A stretch of 22,340 nucleotides of DNA, taken from assembly GCA_050692555.1 (NCBI GenBank), contig JBOGVS010000044.1, positions 1 to 22,340 on the forward strand, given 5' to 3'. The notes beneath the pieces are model-generated. The model did no database searches. It was not told the origin of the DNA and was given only the letters and a program-made list of their open reading frames with translations. The stretch's first letter is position 1; each line of letters begins with the position of its first letter. Shown one piece after another: positions 5,309 to 12,723 of the stretch. The stretch comes from DAITPV01 sp050692555. Its GTDB lineage: Bacteria > Actinomycetota > UBA4738 > CALAEC01. The translations under genes and the position numbers were made by a program.

Positions 5309-6415
5309 ATGGAGACCATATCTCTCGGTGACGCGGGCGAGCGGGTCCGCGACGTGGCCAGGAGACTCTCGGCCCTGGGGTTCCACATCGAGGCCGACGA
5401 GACCGAGGCGCACCGCTTCGGCCGGTCGATGGAGGGAGCCGTCCGTGCCTTCCAGCAGGAACGCGGGCTGCTGGTCGACGGCGTCGTGGGCGCGCAGACC
5501 TGGGAGGACCTGGTTGAAGCAGGGTATTCCCTGGGAGACCGGGTCCTGTACCTGAGGCAGCCGAACCTCCGCGGCGACGACGCCCGGGCCCTGCAACGCC
5601 GCCTCAACCTCCTGGGATTCGATCCCGGCCGGGAGGACGGCATCCTCGGCGAGCAGACCGCCCAAGCGGTGCGAGACTTCCAACGGAACGTGGGGCTGCG
5701 GTCGGACGGGATCGTCGGACCCAACACGCTGGACGCGTTGGACCGCTTCCTGTCGGCGCCGTCCCGGGGACCGGGGCGCGTGGCCGTCCGTGAGCTCGAG
5801 GACCTTCACTCTTCCCCCGGTTCTCTCCAAGGCCATCGGGTGGCGGTGGACCCCGGCCACGGCCCCCGGGACCCCGGTGCCGTGGGACCAACAGGCCTGG
5901 TGGAGGCTGAGGTGACCGTGACCATGGCCCGGTACCTCGCCGACGAGCTCCGGGCCCGGGGGGCCGAGCCGATCGTGCTTCGGGCGCCCGACGAGGATCC
6001 CGACCCGTCGGAGCGAGCCACCGGGGCCAACGACTCCGGGGCGGAGGTCCTGGTGTCCCTTCATCTCAACAGCCACACCGACCCGGGAGCGGAGGGGTCG
6101 TCCTCGTATTTCTTCGGGCCCATGGGCTCCTCCTCGGTGGCCGGAGCGGCGCTGGCGGAGCTGATCCAGGATGAGCTCACCGCGGCCACGGGGCTCCGCG
6201 ACGGCAGAACACACCCCAAGGCGTTCTCGATCCTCCGGGAGACCCGGATGCCCGCGGTCCAGGTGGAACCGTGCTTCGTCACCAACCCCAAGGAGGAGCG
6301 GCTCCTCTCGGAGCAGCCCTTCCTCCGGGAAGCCATGCGCGCGGTGGCCGCCGCGGTGGAACGCTATTTCGCCGGGCGAGCCCTGGCGGCCCGAAGCTCT
6401 CCAGACCGCCCCTAG
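5309..6415 (+). CDS. cwlM: N-acetylmuramoyl-L-alanine amidase homologue, CwlM-like, no signal peptide
   Basis: This 368-aa protein has two peptidoglycan-binding_1 repeats (about 5-70 and 77-147; LxxLGF, VRAFQ and VRDFQ, DGIVGPxT) followed by an Amidase_3 domain (about 176-357). The zinc and catalytic residues of the family are visible: His184 in DPGHGPRDPGA, Glu199, His252 in SLHLNSH and Glu320 in VQVEP. There is no signal peptide or membrane helix, as in mycobacterial CwlM, which sits at the same position after the thioredoxin gene and works in the cytoplasm as a phosphorylated regulator of MurA. A similar role here is inference. The complete ligand set leaves real hydrolase activity possible. 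The ATG at 5309 is preferred over an in-frame TTG at 5273 because the latter lies in the -35 box. Its stop overlaps the convergent GNAT stop in the palindrome CTAG. Confidence 0.9.
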   Translation: METISLGDAGERVRDVARRLSALGFHIEADETEAHRFGRSMEGAVRAFQQERGLLVDGVVGAQTWEDLVEAGYSLGDRVLYLRQPNLRGDDARALQRRLNLLGFDPGREDGILGEQTAQAVRDFQRNVGLRSDGIVGPNTLDALDRFLSAPSRGPGRVAVRELEDLHSSPGSLQGHRVAVDPGHGPRDPGAVGPTGLVEAEVTVTMARYLADELRARGAEPIVLRAPDEDPDPSERATGANDSGAEVLVSLHLNSHTDPGAEGSSSYFFGPMGSSSVAGAALAELIQDELTAATGLRDGRTHPKAFSILRETRMPAVQVEPCFVTNPKEERLLSEQPFLREAMRAVAAAVERYFAGRALAARSSPDRP

Positions 6416-6993
6416 GCCGGCTCCGGCGCCGGCAGCGGTACCGCCGCCGCGGTCGTGGCGGGCTGGGGCTCCGCCACGGTGCGAAGATCCAGTCGCATCA
6501 GTGGGAACCTTGAGTCCTCGCGGATGACCCGGAACCCGTTCATCGTCAGGAACGACGCGGGGAGGACCCACCCCTCCCCCGCTTGGTGGTCACCGATGGC
6601 CTCCAGGGCCTCGAATCCCCGGTCGACCAGGTCTCGGGCCACGGTCCGGACCAACTCGGTCCCCAGGCCGAATCCGCGCCGGGGGGCCACCACGTAGCAG
6701 TACGACAAGTACACGGCGTCGGCGGACACCTTCCCGGCTCGGAACTCGTTCAGGCGTGGGAAGAACCCCGGCGGAGCGTACTCGGCGAAGCCGACAGATC
6801 CCCGATCCTCGTCCACCGCCAGCTTCCCGCAGGTCCCCCACTCCAGAAGGACCTCGGAGAACCATTCCTCTTTCTCGAACACGGGATCCACGGAGGTGCC
6901 GGCCGCGTCGAGCTCCCAGTACAGGGTCCCCCTCACCTCGTCGGGGGCTTCCGGGAGGTTATCGAGGGTCACGTCGACGATGCGCCGGCCCAC
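6412..6993 (-). CDS. GNAT-family N-acetyltransferase
   Basis: This 193-aa protein has a recognisable acetyl-CoA-binding motif A (VVAPRRGFGLGTELVRTVAR, about 101-120, with R-x-x-G-x-G) preceded by the beta strand AVYLSYCYV. The substrate is unknown. Its place between the CwlM-like gene and parB matches M. tuberculosis Rv3916c, a conserved protein of unknown function. The C-terminal 20 residues are a Pro/Ala-rich tail. The GTG start (6991-6993) has no strong Shine-Dalgarno and lies 9 nt after the stop of a possible 31-codon ORF, so translation may be coupled. The stop overlaps the amidase stop tail-to-tail, so no terminator separates the convergent genes. Confidence 0.85.
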   Translation of the reverse strand: MGRRIVDVTLDNLPEAPDEVRGTLYWELDAAGTSVDPVFEKEEWFSEVLLEWGTCGKLAVDEDRGSVGFAEYAPPGFFPRLNEFRAGKVSADAVYLSYCYVVAPRRGFGLGTELVRTVARDLVDRGFEALEAIGDHQAGEGWVLPASFLTMNGFRVIREDSRFPLMRLDLRTVAEPQPATTAAAVPLPAPEPA

Positions 6994-7002
6994 GTGCGCC
7001 GC

Positions 7003-7098
7003 CTACGGCCGCGGAGGCCGGCGGGCTGCACGAAGCAGCACGGCCCCCAGGGCGAGGCCCAAGACGATCGCGTGCGCGGCGCGCCGAAGCTCGGCCAC
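7003..7098 (-). CDS. Possible 31-aa membrane micropeptide
   Basis: A GTG-initiated frame of 31 codons encodes a basic N-terminus (AELRRAAHA), a short hydrophobic segment (IVLGLALGAVLL, residues 11-22) and an Arg/Pro-rich tail: a minimal single-span membrane peptide. In its favour is a near-perfect -10 box (TAGAAT) 6 nt before the GTG, the spacing of a leaderless gene, and the stop 9 nt before the GNAT start. No family is recognised. It may instead be a short leader that couples translation into the GNAT gene, or a chance frame in GC-rich DNA. Confidence 0.42.
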   Translation of the reverse strand: MAELRRAAHAIVLGLALGAVLLRAARRPPRP

Positions 7099-7104
7099 GC
7101 CGGG

Positions 7105-7110
7105 ATTCTA
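7105..7110 (-). promoter_or_regulatory. -10 box TAGAAT for the micropeptide-GNAT unit
   Basis: On the minus strand TAGAAT fits the TANNNT pattern, with the GTG at 7098 six nt downstream. A partial -35 (TCGACG) lies 16 nt upstream. This box is separated by only 7 bp from the opposing -10 at 7118-7123. Confidence 0.5.
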
Positions 7111-7117
7111 CGCCCGG

Positions 7118-7123
7118 TACCAT
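7118..7123 (+). promoter_or_regulatory. -10 box TACCAT for the aminotransferase gene
   Basis: TACCAT lies 8 nt upstream of the ATG at 7132, giving a near-leaderless transcript. No clear -35 is visible. The promoter is divergent from, and physically overlaps, the promoter of the GNAT unit. Confidence 0.4.
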
Positions 7124-7131
7124 GGTCGTCG

Positions 7132-8349
7132 ATGGAAACGGCGCCCCGATTCGCCTCCCGGACCGATGCCATGAAGGCTTCGGAGGTCCGGGCATTGTTC
7201 GCCGTAGCCTCCCGCCCGGAGGTCGTCAGCCTGGCCGGGGGGATGCCCTTCGTCCAGGCCCTGCCCTCCGACGAGGTGCTCAAGGTCGTGGCGGAGGTCC
7301 TGGAGACCCAGGCATCTGTGGCTCTCCAGTACGGAGCCGGGGTCGGACAGCCGGCCCTTCGGGCCCGCCTGGCCGACCTCATGGCCGAGGAGGGCGTGGC
7401 CGGTGACCCCGAGCACATGGTGGTCACCGCCGGAGCCCAGCAGGCCCTGGACCTTGTCGGCAAGCTGTTCATCGATCCCGGCGACCTGATCGCGGTCGAG
7501 GCGCCCTCGTATGTTGGGGCGCTCTCGGCGTTCTCCGTGTTCCAGCCCACCTACCTCCTGATCCCCATGGACCAGGACGGGCTGGTGGTGGAGGCTCTCG
7601 AGGAGGCCCTGGCCGGCGGGGCTCGGCCCCGGTTCCTGTACACCTGTCCCAACTTCCACAACCCGGCGGGGATCACCATGTCCGCGGAGCGGCGAGCTCG
7701 TCTGGTGGCGGTGTGCCGGGAGGCCGGCATCCCCATCGTCGAGGACAACCCCTACGGGATGCTCCGCTTCGAGGGCACCTCTCCCCCGGCGCTGCGCACG
7801 CTGGATCCGGGCAACGTCATCTACCTGGGGACCCTGTCCAAGGTGTTCTGCCCGGCGATCCGGGTGGGATGGGTCCTGGCCGAGCCTCCGCTCATCGAAC
7901 GGCTCGTCCTGTTCAAGGAGGCGGCCGATCTGTGCTCCTCGAACTTCAACATGCTCGTGGCGGAGGGATGGCTGGCCGACCGGGACCGGTGGACTTCCTC
8001 GCTGTCATCCATGGTCGACGTGTACCGGAGCCGTCGCGATGTCACGTTGGCGGCCTTGCCCGAGCACTTCCCACCGGGCACCACGTGGACCACCCCCAGC
8101 GGTGGCTTCTACGTGTGGGTCACCCTCCCCGAGGGGCTCGACGCTCAGGCCCTCCTGCCCCAAGCCGTGGAACGGCGCGTGGCGTACGTCCCCGGCACCG
8201 CGTTCTATCCGGATGGGTCCGGGAAGGACAAGCTCCGACTGGCGTTCTGCTATCCACCCGAGGAGGCCATCCGGGAGGGTGTTCGCCGGCTGGGATCACT
8301 CCTCTACGATGCCCTGGCCGAGAGGCCTTCCGCTCGATCCGCGGTATGA
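7132..8349 (+). CDS. PLP-dependent aminotransferase, class I/II (2-aminoadipate/MocR-like group)
   Basis: This 405-aa fold-type I aminotransferase transfers an amino group between an amino acid and a 2-oxoacid. Visible hallmarks are the N-terminal SLAGGMP (33-39), LQYGAGVGQPALR (65-77), NFHNPAG (174-180, Asn178), Asp205 in VEDNPYG with Tyr208, the Schiff-base lysine Lys237 in GTLSKVFCPAIRVGW, and the substrate carboxylate Arg369 in KLRLAF. It resembles LysN/2-aminoadipate and MocR-type enzymes, but the sequence does not fix the substrate. The ATG is the only good start before conserved sequence and follows a -10 box. The gene interrupts the usual order between the Rv3916c-like gene and parB. 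It converges on parB across a 23-nt perfect hairpin that contains its stop codon. Confidence 0.9.
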   Translation: METAPRFASRTDAMKASEVRALFAVASRPEVVSLAGGMPFVQALPSDEVLKVVAEVLETQASVALQYGAGVGQPALRARLADLMAEEGVAGDPEHMVVTAGAQQALDLVGKLFIDPGDLIAVEAPSYVGALSAFSVFQPTYLLIPMDQDGLVVEALEEALAGGARPRFLYTCPNFHNPAGITMSAERRARLVAVCREAGIPIVEDNPYGMLRFEGTSPPALRTLDPGNVIYLGTLSKVFCPAIRVGWVLAEPPLIERLVLFKEAADLCSSNFNMLVAEGWLADRDRWTSSLSSMVDVYRSRRDVTLAALPEHFPPGTTWTTPSGGFYVWVTLPEGLDAQALLPQAVERRVAYVPGTAFYPDGSGKDKLRLAFCYPPEEAIREGVRRLGSLLYDALAERPSARSAV

Positions 8350-8363
8350 CGTCGTCATACCGC
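8341..8363. terminator. Perfect hairpin between convergent aminotransferase and parB
   Basis: GCGGTATGAC, loop GTC, GTCATACCGC: a 10-bp perfect stem covering the aminotransferase stop and lying 17 nt past the parB stop. It could terminate both strands, but no T-run follows on either. Its central 17 bp recur at 12726-12742, so it may also be a protein-binding site. Confidence 0.5.
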
Positions 8364-8379
8364 CTGCACCGATCCTGAT

Positions 8380-9222
8380 CTACCCGGCGATCCGGCGGAC
8401 GATCCGGTCCATGTCCGCCTTCGAACCGAACTCGATGACGATCTTCCCCTTCCGCCGGGACCGGTGGACCGTGACCCGGGTCTCCAGAGCCTCCGCCAGG
8501 ACCTCCTCGGCCTGGACCAGCCTGGCGTCCCGGGCTCGGGCCGGTTGGCCCGGCTTGGAACTCGAGGGTTCCGCGTACCGCCGCACCAGCTCCTCCGTCT
8601 GACGGACCGACAGCCCCTCGGCGGCCACCCGGACGGCCACGGTGCGCTGGGCCTCCTGGTCCTCCAGGCCCAGCAACGCTCTGGCGTGACCGGCCGCGAT
8701 CCCCCCCTCCGCCAGGAGCCGCTGGACCTCACCGGGGAGCTGGAGCAGGCGGATGGTGTTGGCGATGTACGGCCGGGAGTGTCCCAGCCGCTTGGCCAGC
8801 TCCTCCTGTGACACCCCCAGATCCTCCTGAAGCTCCTGGAACGCCGCCGCCTGCTCGAGCGGAGCGAGGTCCTGCCGGTGGATGTTCTCGATCAGGGCCT
8901 CCCGGAGGGACTCCGCCTCGTCCGTGGTCCTGATGACCGCGGGGATCGTGGCCAGCCCGGCGAGCTTCGCCGCTCGAAGCCTGCGCTCCCCCGCCACCAG
9001 CTCGTACCCTCCGTTCAGCCTACGGACCACGATGGGCTGGAGGACCCCCACCTCCTGGATCGATCTGGCCAGGGCCTCCAACGCGTCTCCCTCGAACCCC
9101 TCCCGCGGCTGGCGGGGGTTGGGGGCCACCGCCTGCACCGGAACCTCGACCAGGCCGCCCTCGTCTGACGCACCCGGGATCAGGGCGGAGAGGCCCCGCC
9201 CCAGGCCACCTCGCTGCCTCAC
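8380..9222 (-). CDS. parB: Chromosome-partitioning protein ParB
   Basis: This 280-aa CTP-dependent DNA clamp loads at parS and spreads to organise and segregate the origin. The N-terminal CTPase domain shows the GERRLRA motif (78-84) and ENIHRQDL (112-119). A helix-turn-helix domain at about 137-165 (VSQEELAKRLGHSRPYIANT) reads parS, and a basic-acidic linker leads to the dimerisation tail. The start MRQRGGLGRGLSALIP is the classic ParB N-terminus that binds ParA. The GTG start overlaps the parA stop as GTGA (9219-9222), so the two are translationally coupled. Two parS sites are present at 10843-10886. Confidence 0.97.
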   Translation of the reverse strand: MRQRGGLGRGLSALIPGASDEGGLVEVPVQAVAPNPRQPREGFEGDALEALARSIQEVGVLQPIVVRRLNGGYELVAGERRLRAAKLAGLATIPAVIRTTDEAESLREALIENIHRQDLAPLEQAAAFQELQEDLGVSQEELAKRLGHSRPYIANTIRLLQLPGEVQRLLAEGGIAAGHARALLGLEDQEAQRTVAVRVAAEGLSVRQTEELVRRYAEPSSSKPGQPARARDARLVQAEEVLAEALETRVTVHRSRRKGKIVIEFGSKADMDRIVRRIAG

Positions 9223-10238
9223 TCTTCCTCGCCTCCTTCGAACATCTCCTCGAGCCCGCCCTCGTCCTGGTCCTGCGAGGCGATGCGGATGGCGGTGGGG
9301 GGCTCCCCCACCGGGAGCGGATCGTCCAGAGCCTCACGCTCCATGAACTCCCGGGCCAGCTTCCGATACGCCTTTGCCCCCTTCGAACGGGAGTCGTACA
9401 TGGTGATCGGGCGCCCGAACCCCGGCGCCTCGGAAAGTCGTACGGTCCTGGGTATGATCGTGTCGTACACCCGCTGCCCGAAGTACCGCCGCACCTCCGC
9501 CACCACCTGCTCCGAGAGACGGGTCCGGCTGTTGTACATGGTCAGGACGATCCCGGTGAGCCTCAACCTCGGGTTGAGGCTTTGCTGGATCAACCTCACG
9601 TTGCGGAGGAGCTGTCCCAGGCCCTCCAGGGCGTAGTACTCGCACTGGATCGGCACGATCAGCTCGTCCGCGGCCGACAGGGCATTGACCGTTAGCAGCC
9701 CCAGCGACGGTGGGCAGTCCAGGAGAACGAAGTCGTAGGTGGGGGTCACCGCCTCGATGGCTCGGATGAGCCTGGTCTCCCGGGCCAGCTGGCTCACCAG
9801 CTCGATCTCCGCTCCCGCCAGGTCGATCGTGGAGGGGATGGCCCACACTCCGGGCACCTCGGTATCCACCACGGCGGAGGGGGCCGGCGTCCCCTGGGAG
9901 AGGACCTGATAGATGCCCACCGTCCGGCGAGCGTGCTCGATCCCCAGGCCCGTGGAGGCGTTCCCCTGTGGGTCCAGGTCCACGATCAGAACCTTCTGGC
10001 CGATCTCGCCCAGTGCGGCCCCCAGGTTTACCGCGGTGGTGCTCTTTCCCACGCCCCCCTTCTGGTTGGCCACCGCCACCACCCGGGCGTTCTCGTGCCG
10101 ACGAGGTTGAGGGGCTTCGTCGGAGAGCTCTTCGGCAGCCTCACGGACGCCCGGAAGCGAGGCGCCCGGTGGGGAAGGCGGACTCTCGACCTCGGCTGGA
10201 GGGTTGCCGGGCCGCCGGAGGCGGCGCAGAGGACTCAC
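9219..10238 (-). CDS. parA: Chromosome-partitioning ATPase ParA
   Basis: This 339-aa deviant-Walker ATPase binds DNA non-specifically and drives ParB-parS segregation. The Walker A KGGVGKST (60-67) follows a roughly 50-residue Pro-rich N-terminal extension typical of actinobacterial ParA. The A' motif LIVDLDPQGN (84-93) and the motif VLLDCPPSLG are present. The GTG start (10236-10238) overlaps the rsmG stop as GTGA, supporting this start and translational coupling. The tail is acidic (QDQDEGGLEEMFEGGEEE). Confidence 0.97.
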   Translation of the reverse strand: MSPLRRLRRPGNPPAEVESPPSPPGASLPGVREAAEELSDEAPQPRRHENARVVAVANQKGGVGKSTTAVNLGAALGEIGQKVLIVDLDPQGNASTGLGIEHARRTVGIYQVLSQGTPAPSAVVDTEVPGVWAIPSTIDLAGAEIELVSQLARETRLIRAIEAVTPTYDFVLLDCPPSLGLLTVNALSAADELIVPIQCEYYALEGLGQLLRNVRLIQQSLNPRLRLTGIVLTMYNSRTRLSEQVVAEVRRYFGQRVYDTIIPRTVRLSEAPGFGRPITMYDSRSKGAKAYRKLAREFMEREALDDPLPVGEPPTAIRIASQDQDEGGLEEMFEGGEEE

Positions 10239-10879
10239 CCCGTTCGGGACATCATAACCAGTGGGGGAGCGTTTTCAAGCACGGTGGCCATGTCCACGCG
10301 TCCGGGCCTCTCCGGGACCGTCAACGATCGTGCAGTTCCGATGGAGAAACGACCTCCCGCGAAGTACACCAGAAACCCGCCGGGGCGAAGGAGGCGCACG
10401 GCGGCGCCCCAGCTCCGGTGGATCGGGCCGAAGGCTCGAGCGGTCACCACGTCGACCTCGGTATGGAGCTCCTGGGCCCGGGCGACGGCCACGGTCACGT
10501 TTCCCAGCTCCAGTCGGTCCACCGCCAGCTCCAGGAACCCGGCGGCCCTGGTCTTGGGTTCGGCCAGCGTGAATGCGTTCCCCGGTTGCGCGATGGCCAG
10601 GACCATTCCCGGCAAGCCCGCTCCGGATCCCAGGTCGAGGACCAGGACACCTCTCTGAGGTATCAACGCCGCAGCACGAAGCGAGTCCAGGACGTGGCGC
10701 TCGTACAGTCGGTCGGAATCGGCTTCCGAGACCAGCCCCAGGGGCCCGGCACGATCCCCCAGTAGGGCTCCGTAACCGACCAGCTTGGCAGCCGAATCGG
10801 GAAGCAGGGGTATCCCGGCGCCCTCGGCGTCTTGGAGGATCCGTTCCACGTGGAACGGGGGAGGGGAGGAGCGTTCCAC
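10235..10879 (-). CDS. rsmG: 16S rRNA (guanine-N7) methyltransferase RsmG (GidB)
   Basis: This 214-aa SAM-dependent enzyme methylates G527 (E. coli numbering) of 16S rRNA, and its loss gives low-level streptomycin resistance in several bacteria. The SAM-binding motif DLGSGAGLPG (82-91), RHVLDSL (61-67) and VVTARAF (144-150) are visible. The frame is open up to 10960, but I choose the GTG at 10879 because GGAGAG lies 6 nt upstream and jag ends at 10893. This start codon sits in the core of a parS site, and the second parS encodes residues FHVER, so the N-terminus is shaped by the segregation sequence. The stop overlaps the parA start. Confidence 0.93.
   Translation of the reverse strand: MERSSPPPFHVERILQDAEGAGIPLLPDSAAKLVGYGALLGDRAGPLGLVSEADSDRLYERHVLDSLRAAALIPQRGVLVLDLGSGAGLPGMVLAIAQPGNAFTLAEPKTRAAGFLELAVDRLELGNVTVAVARAQELHTEVDVVTARAFGPIHRSWGAAVRLLRPGGFLVYFAGGRFSIGTARSLTVPERPGRVDMATVLENAPPLVMMSRTG
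10843..10856. promoter_or_regulatory. parS site 1 (perfect palindrome)
   Basis: GTTCCACGTGGAAC is a perfect 14-bp palindrome closely matching the bacterial parS consensus GTTTCACGTGAAAC. It lies inside the rsmG coding region, 30 bp from site 2. Confidence 0.88.
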
Positions 10880-10886
10880 GTGAAAC
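10873..10886. promoter_or_regulatory. parS site 2
   Basis: GTTCCACGTGAAAC differs from the parS consensus by one base. The rsmG start codon GTG (10877-10879, minus strand) lies within its CACGTG core. Confidence 0.88.
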
Positions 10887-10892
10887 TCTCCG

Positions 10893-11549
10893 CTAACCCT
10901 TCTTGCGGATGACCACCCGACGCTCGGGCTCTTCACCCTCGCTGCTGGTCTCCACGCCACCCACCTCGCCGGCGGCGTCGTGCACGATCTTCCTCTCGTA
11001 CGGGGTCATGGCCTCGAACCGCTCCGGCTTTCCCGATCGGCGCACCCGTTGGGCAAGGTCCCTGGTTCGCTGGGCCAGCTGGGATCGCCGCCGCTTCCGG
11101 TAGTCCTCGACATCCACCACCACCCGGCACCGTTCCTGAGTCCGGCGCTGGACCGCGGACCGAGTCACCTCCTGTAGGGCATCGAGGGTCTGCCCGTGCC
11201 GGCCGATCAGGATCCCCATGCTCTCCGCGGCCTGGCCCCCCAGCACGTCGACATACATGACCCCGTCCACGACCCCATGGTCCACTTCGGCCGAGATGTC
11301 CATCCGGTCGAGGATCCCCCTGACGAACTCCTCGGCCACCTCGGCTTGCTCCTCGAGGGCCGCTCCGGTGAGGTCCTCTTCCCTGACCCGAACGCGAACA
11401 AGCGCCTCCTGACCCCCGAACCCCAGGAGGCCCCGCTGAGCCTCCTGGACGATCTCTACCTCGGCTTCCTGCTCGCTGACGCCGAGTTCCTCGAGGGCGG
11501 CCTCCAGGGCCTCTTCAACGCTTCCGCCGCTTCTTTCGACTTCCCGCAC
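10893..11549 (-). CDS. jag: Jag/KhpB-like RNA-binding protein (Jag_N, KH, R3H)
   Basis: This 218-aa protein has a Jag N-terminal domain (about 8-52, SVEEALEAALEELG...GLLGFGG), an acidic linker, a KH domain with the GRHG loop (116-119) and an R3H domain near the end (Arg186 and His190 in YERKIVHDA). The family binds RNA and is linked to cell-wall and division control. It follows yidC in most actinobacteria. I chose GTG 11547-11549 because GGAGG lies 5 nt upstream. It overlaps the end of yidC by 35 nt. An in-frame start at 11594 would add 15 residues but deepen the overlap. The C-terminus is basic (RRVVIRKKG). Confidence 0.93.
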   Translation of the reverse strand: MREVERSGGSVEEALEAALEELGVSEQEAEVEIVQEAQRGLLGFGGQEALVRVRVREEDLTGAALEEQAEVAEEFVRGILDRMDISAEVDHGVVDGVMYVDVLGGQAAESMGILIGRHGQTLDALQEVTRSAVQRRTQERCRVVVDVEDYRKRRRSQLAQRTRDLAQRVRRSGKPERFEAMTPYERKIVHDAAGEVGGVETSSEGEEPERRVVIRKKG

Positions 11550-12702
11550 TCCGTCCTCCGCGGTTCTGCCCGCTCGACTTGGGGGCCTTGCCATCGCCTC
11601 CCGCGCTCTTCTTGGGGGCCGGTCCCTTGGCCGGCTCGGAGCCCGTGCTACCCGTCTTACCCGTCTTGCCCTCTCCGACCGACTCGGCCGATCTCCGCCG
11701 CAGCATCACGTGTTGCTGGCCGATCTGCCAGAGGTTGGTGGTCACCCAGTACACCAGGACCCCGGCCGAGATGCTGATGGAGATCACGCCCAGGAACAGC
11801 GGCATGATCCTGCCCATCAGCTGCATCTGCTGTGCCTGTGGACCCGCCGAGGCTCTCTGCATCTGCTGCTGCTGGAACCACGTGCTGGCGACCATCAGGG
11901 CCACCAGACCGTAGTACCCGATCAAGGCCGGCCCTCCGGCCCCGGTCACGGGTCCTGCACATTGGCGGATCCCCACGTCCGAGGACGCCTGCGTCGCAGA
12001 GCAGGTGAGCTGCATCCCCAGGAACCCCGCCCTGTTCTCCACCACGTCCTCGTACAGGGTCTCGCCCCTGGGAAGGTGATCGGCTCCCCGGCTCGACTGG
12101 CACAGGAATCCATCCGGCTCCCCCTCGCCGCCTTCCCGCGGCTGGCAGAACGCCATCTCCGGGGGCGGCGAGTCGAGCTCCTGGCCCGCCTCGGTCTCCC
12201 AGGTCACCCCGAAGCTCTGGATCTCCCCGGTACCGTCCTCGCACACGATCTCGTCTGCCCCGGAGCCCTCGGTGGAGGGAGGCGCCGCCGGCCGGCACAC
12301 CACGTCCTCGCCGGAGACCGAGGCCACCTGGAAGTCCGTCACCGGCACGGCCACCGCTTGCACCGGGGTCTGAAGCACCGAGTACAGGGCGAAGAACACG
12401 GGTAGCTGGAGGATCAGAGGGAGGCAGCCGCCCAGGGGGTTGACCTGGTGCTCCTTGTACAGCTTGGCCAGCTCCTCGTTGAGCTTCTGCCGGTTGCCCT
12501 TGTACTTGCGCTGAAGCTCCTTGACCTTCGGCTGGACCTGCTGCATGGCCGCCATCGAGCGCGTCTGGCGGATCGTGAGGGGGAGGAGCACCAGGCGGAC
12601 CGTGATCGTCAGCAGGATGATGGCCACCCCGTAGCTGGGGATGACGTTGTAGAAGAACGACAGGATGGCCCCCAGGCCCTTGAGCAGGCTGTCCCAGATC
12701 AC
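11515..12702 (-). CDS. yidC: Membrane protein insertase YidC/Oxa1 with large cysteine-rich loop
   Basis: This 395-aa insertase integrates membrane proteins alone or with Sec. The conserved core is complete: TM at about 22-44 with the essential Arg36 (TVRLVLLP), the cytoplasmic basic hairpin (46-88), TM3 (94-111), TM4 (258-276), and TM5-TM6 (297-327, PLFLGVISISISAGVLVYWVTTNLWQ in part). The C-terminal tail is Lys/Arg-rich and probably binds ribosomes. Between TM3 and TM4 lies an unusually long hydrophilic loop (about 115-255), predicted outside the membrane, with six cysteines (136, 154, 186, 201, 234, 248). The GTG start (12700-12702) has GGGAG 7 nt upstream. The gene precedes and overlaps jag, and is separated from yidD by 69 nt containing a hairpin. 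Confidence 0.95.
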   Translation of the reverse strand: MIWDSLLKGLGAILSFFYNVIPSYGVAIILLTITVRLVLLPLTIRQTRSMAAMQQVQPKVKELQRKYKGNRQKLNEELAKLYKEHQVNPLGGCLPLILQLPVFFALYSVLQTPVQAVAVPVTDFQVASVSGEDVVCRPAAPPSTEGSGADEIVCEDGTGEIQSFGVTWETEAGQELDSPPPEMAFCQPREGGEGEPDGFLCQSSRGADHLPRGETLYEDVVENRAGFLGMQLTCSATQASSDVGIRQCAGPVTGAGGPALIGYYGLVALMVASTWFQQQQMQRASAGPQAQQMQLMGRIMPLFLGVISISISAGVLVYWVTTNLWQIGQQHVMLRRRSAESVGEGKTGKTGSTGSEPAKGPAPKKSAGGDGKAPKSSGQNRGGRSAGSRKKRRKR

Positions 12703-12723
12703 CCCGCCGCTCCCGTGTCTGCC

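Noticed and set aside
9452..9468. Third copy of the GTATGA...TCATAC palindrome inside parA
   Set aside because: The sequence matches only 11 of 14 conserved positions, breaks the right arm and is explained by conserved ParA codons.
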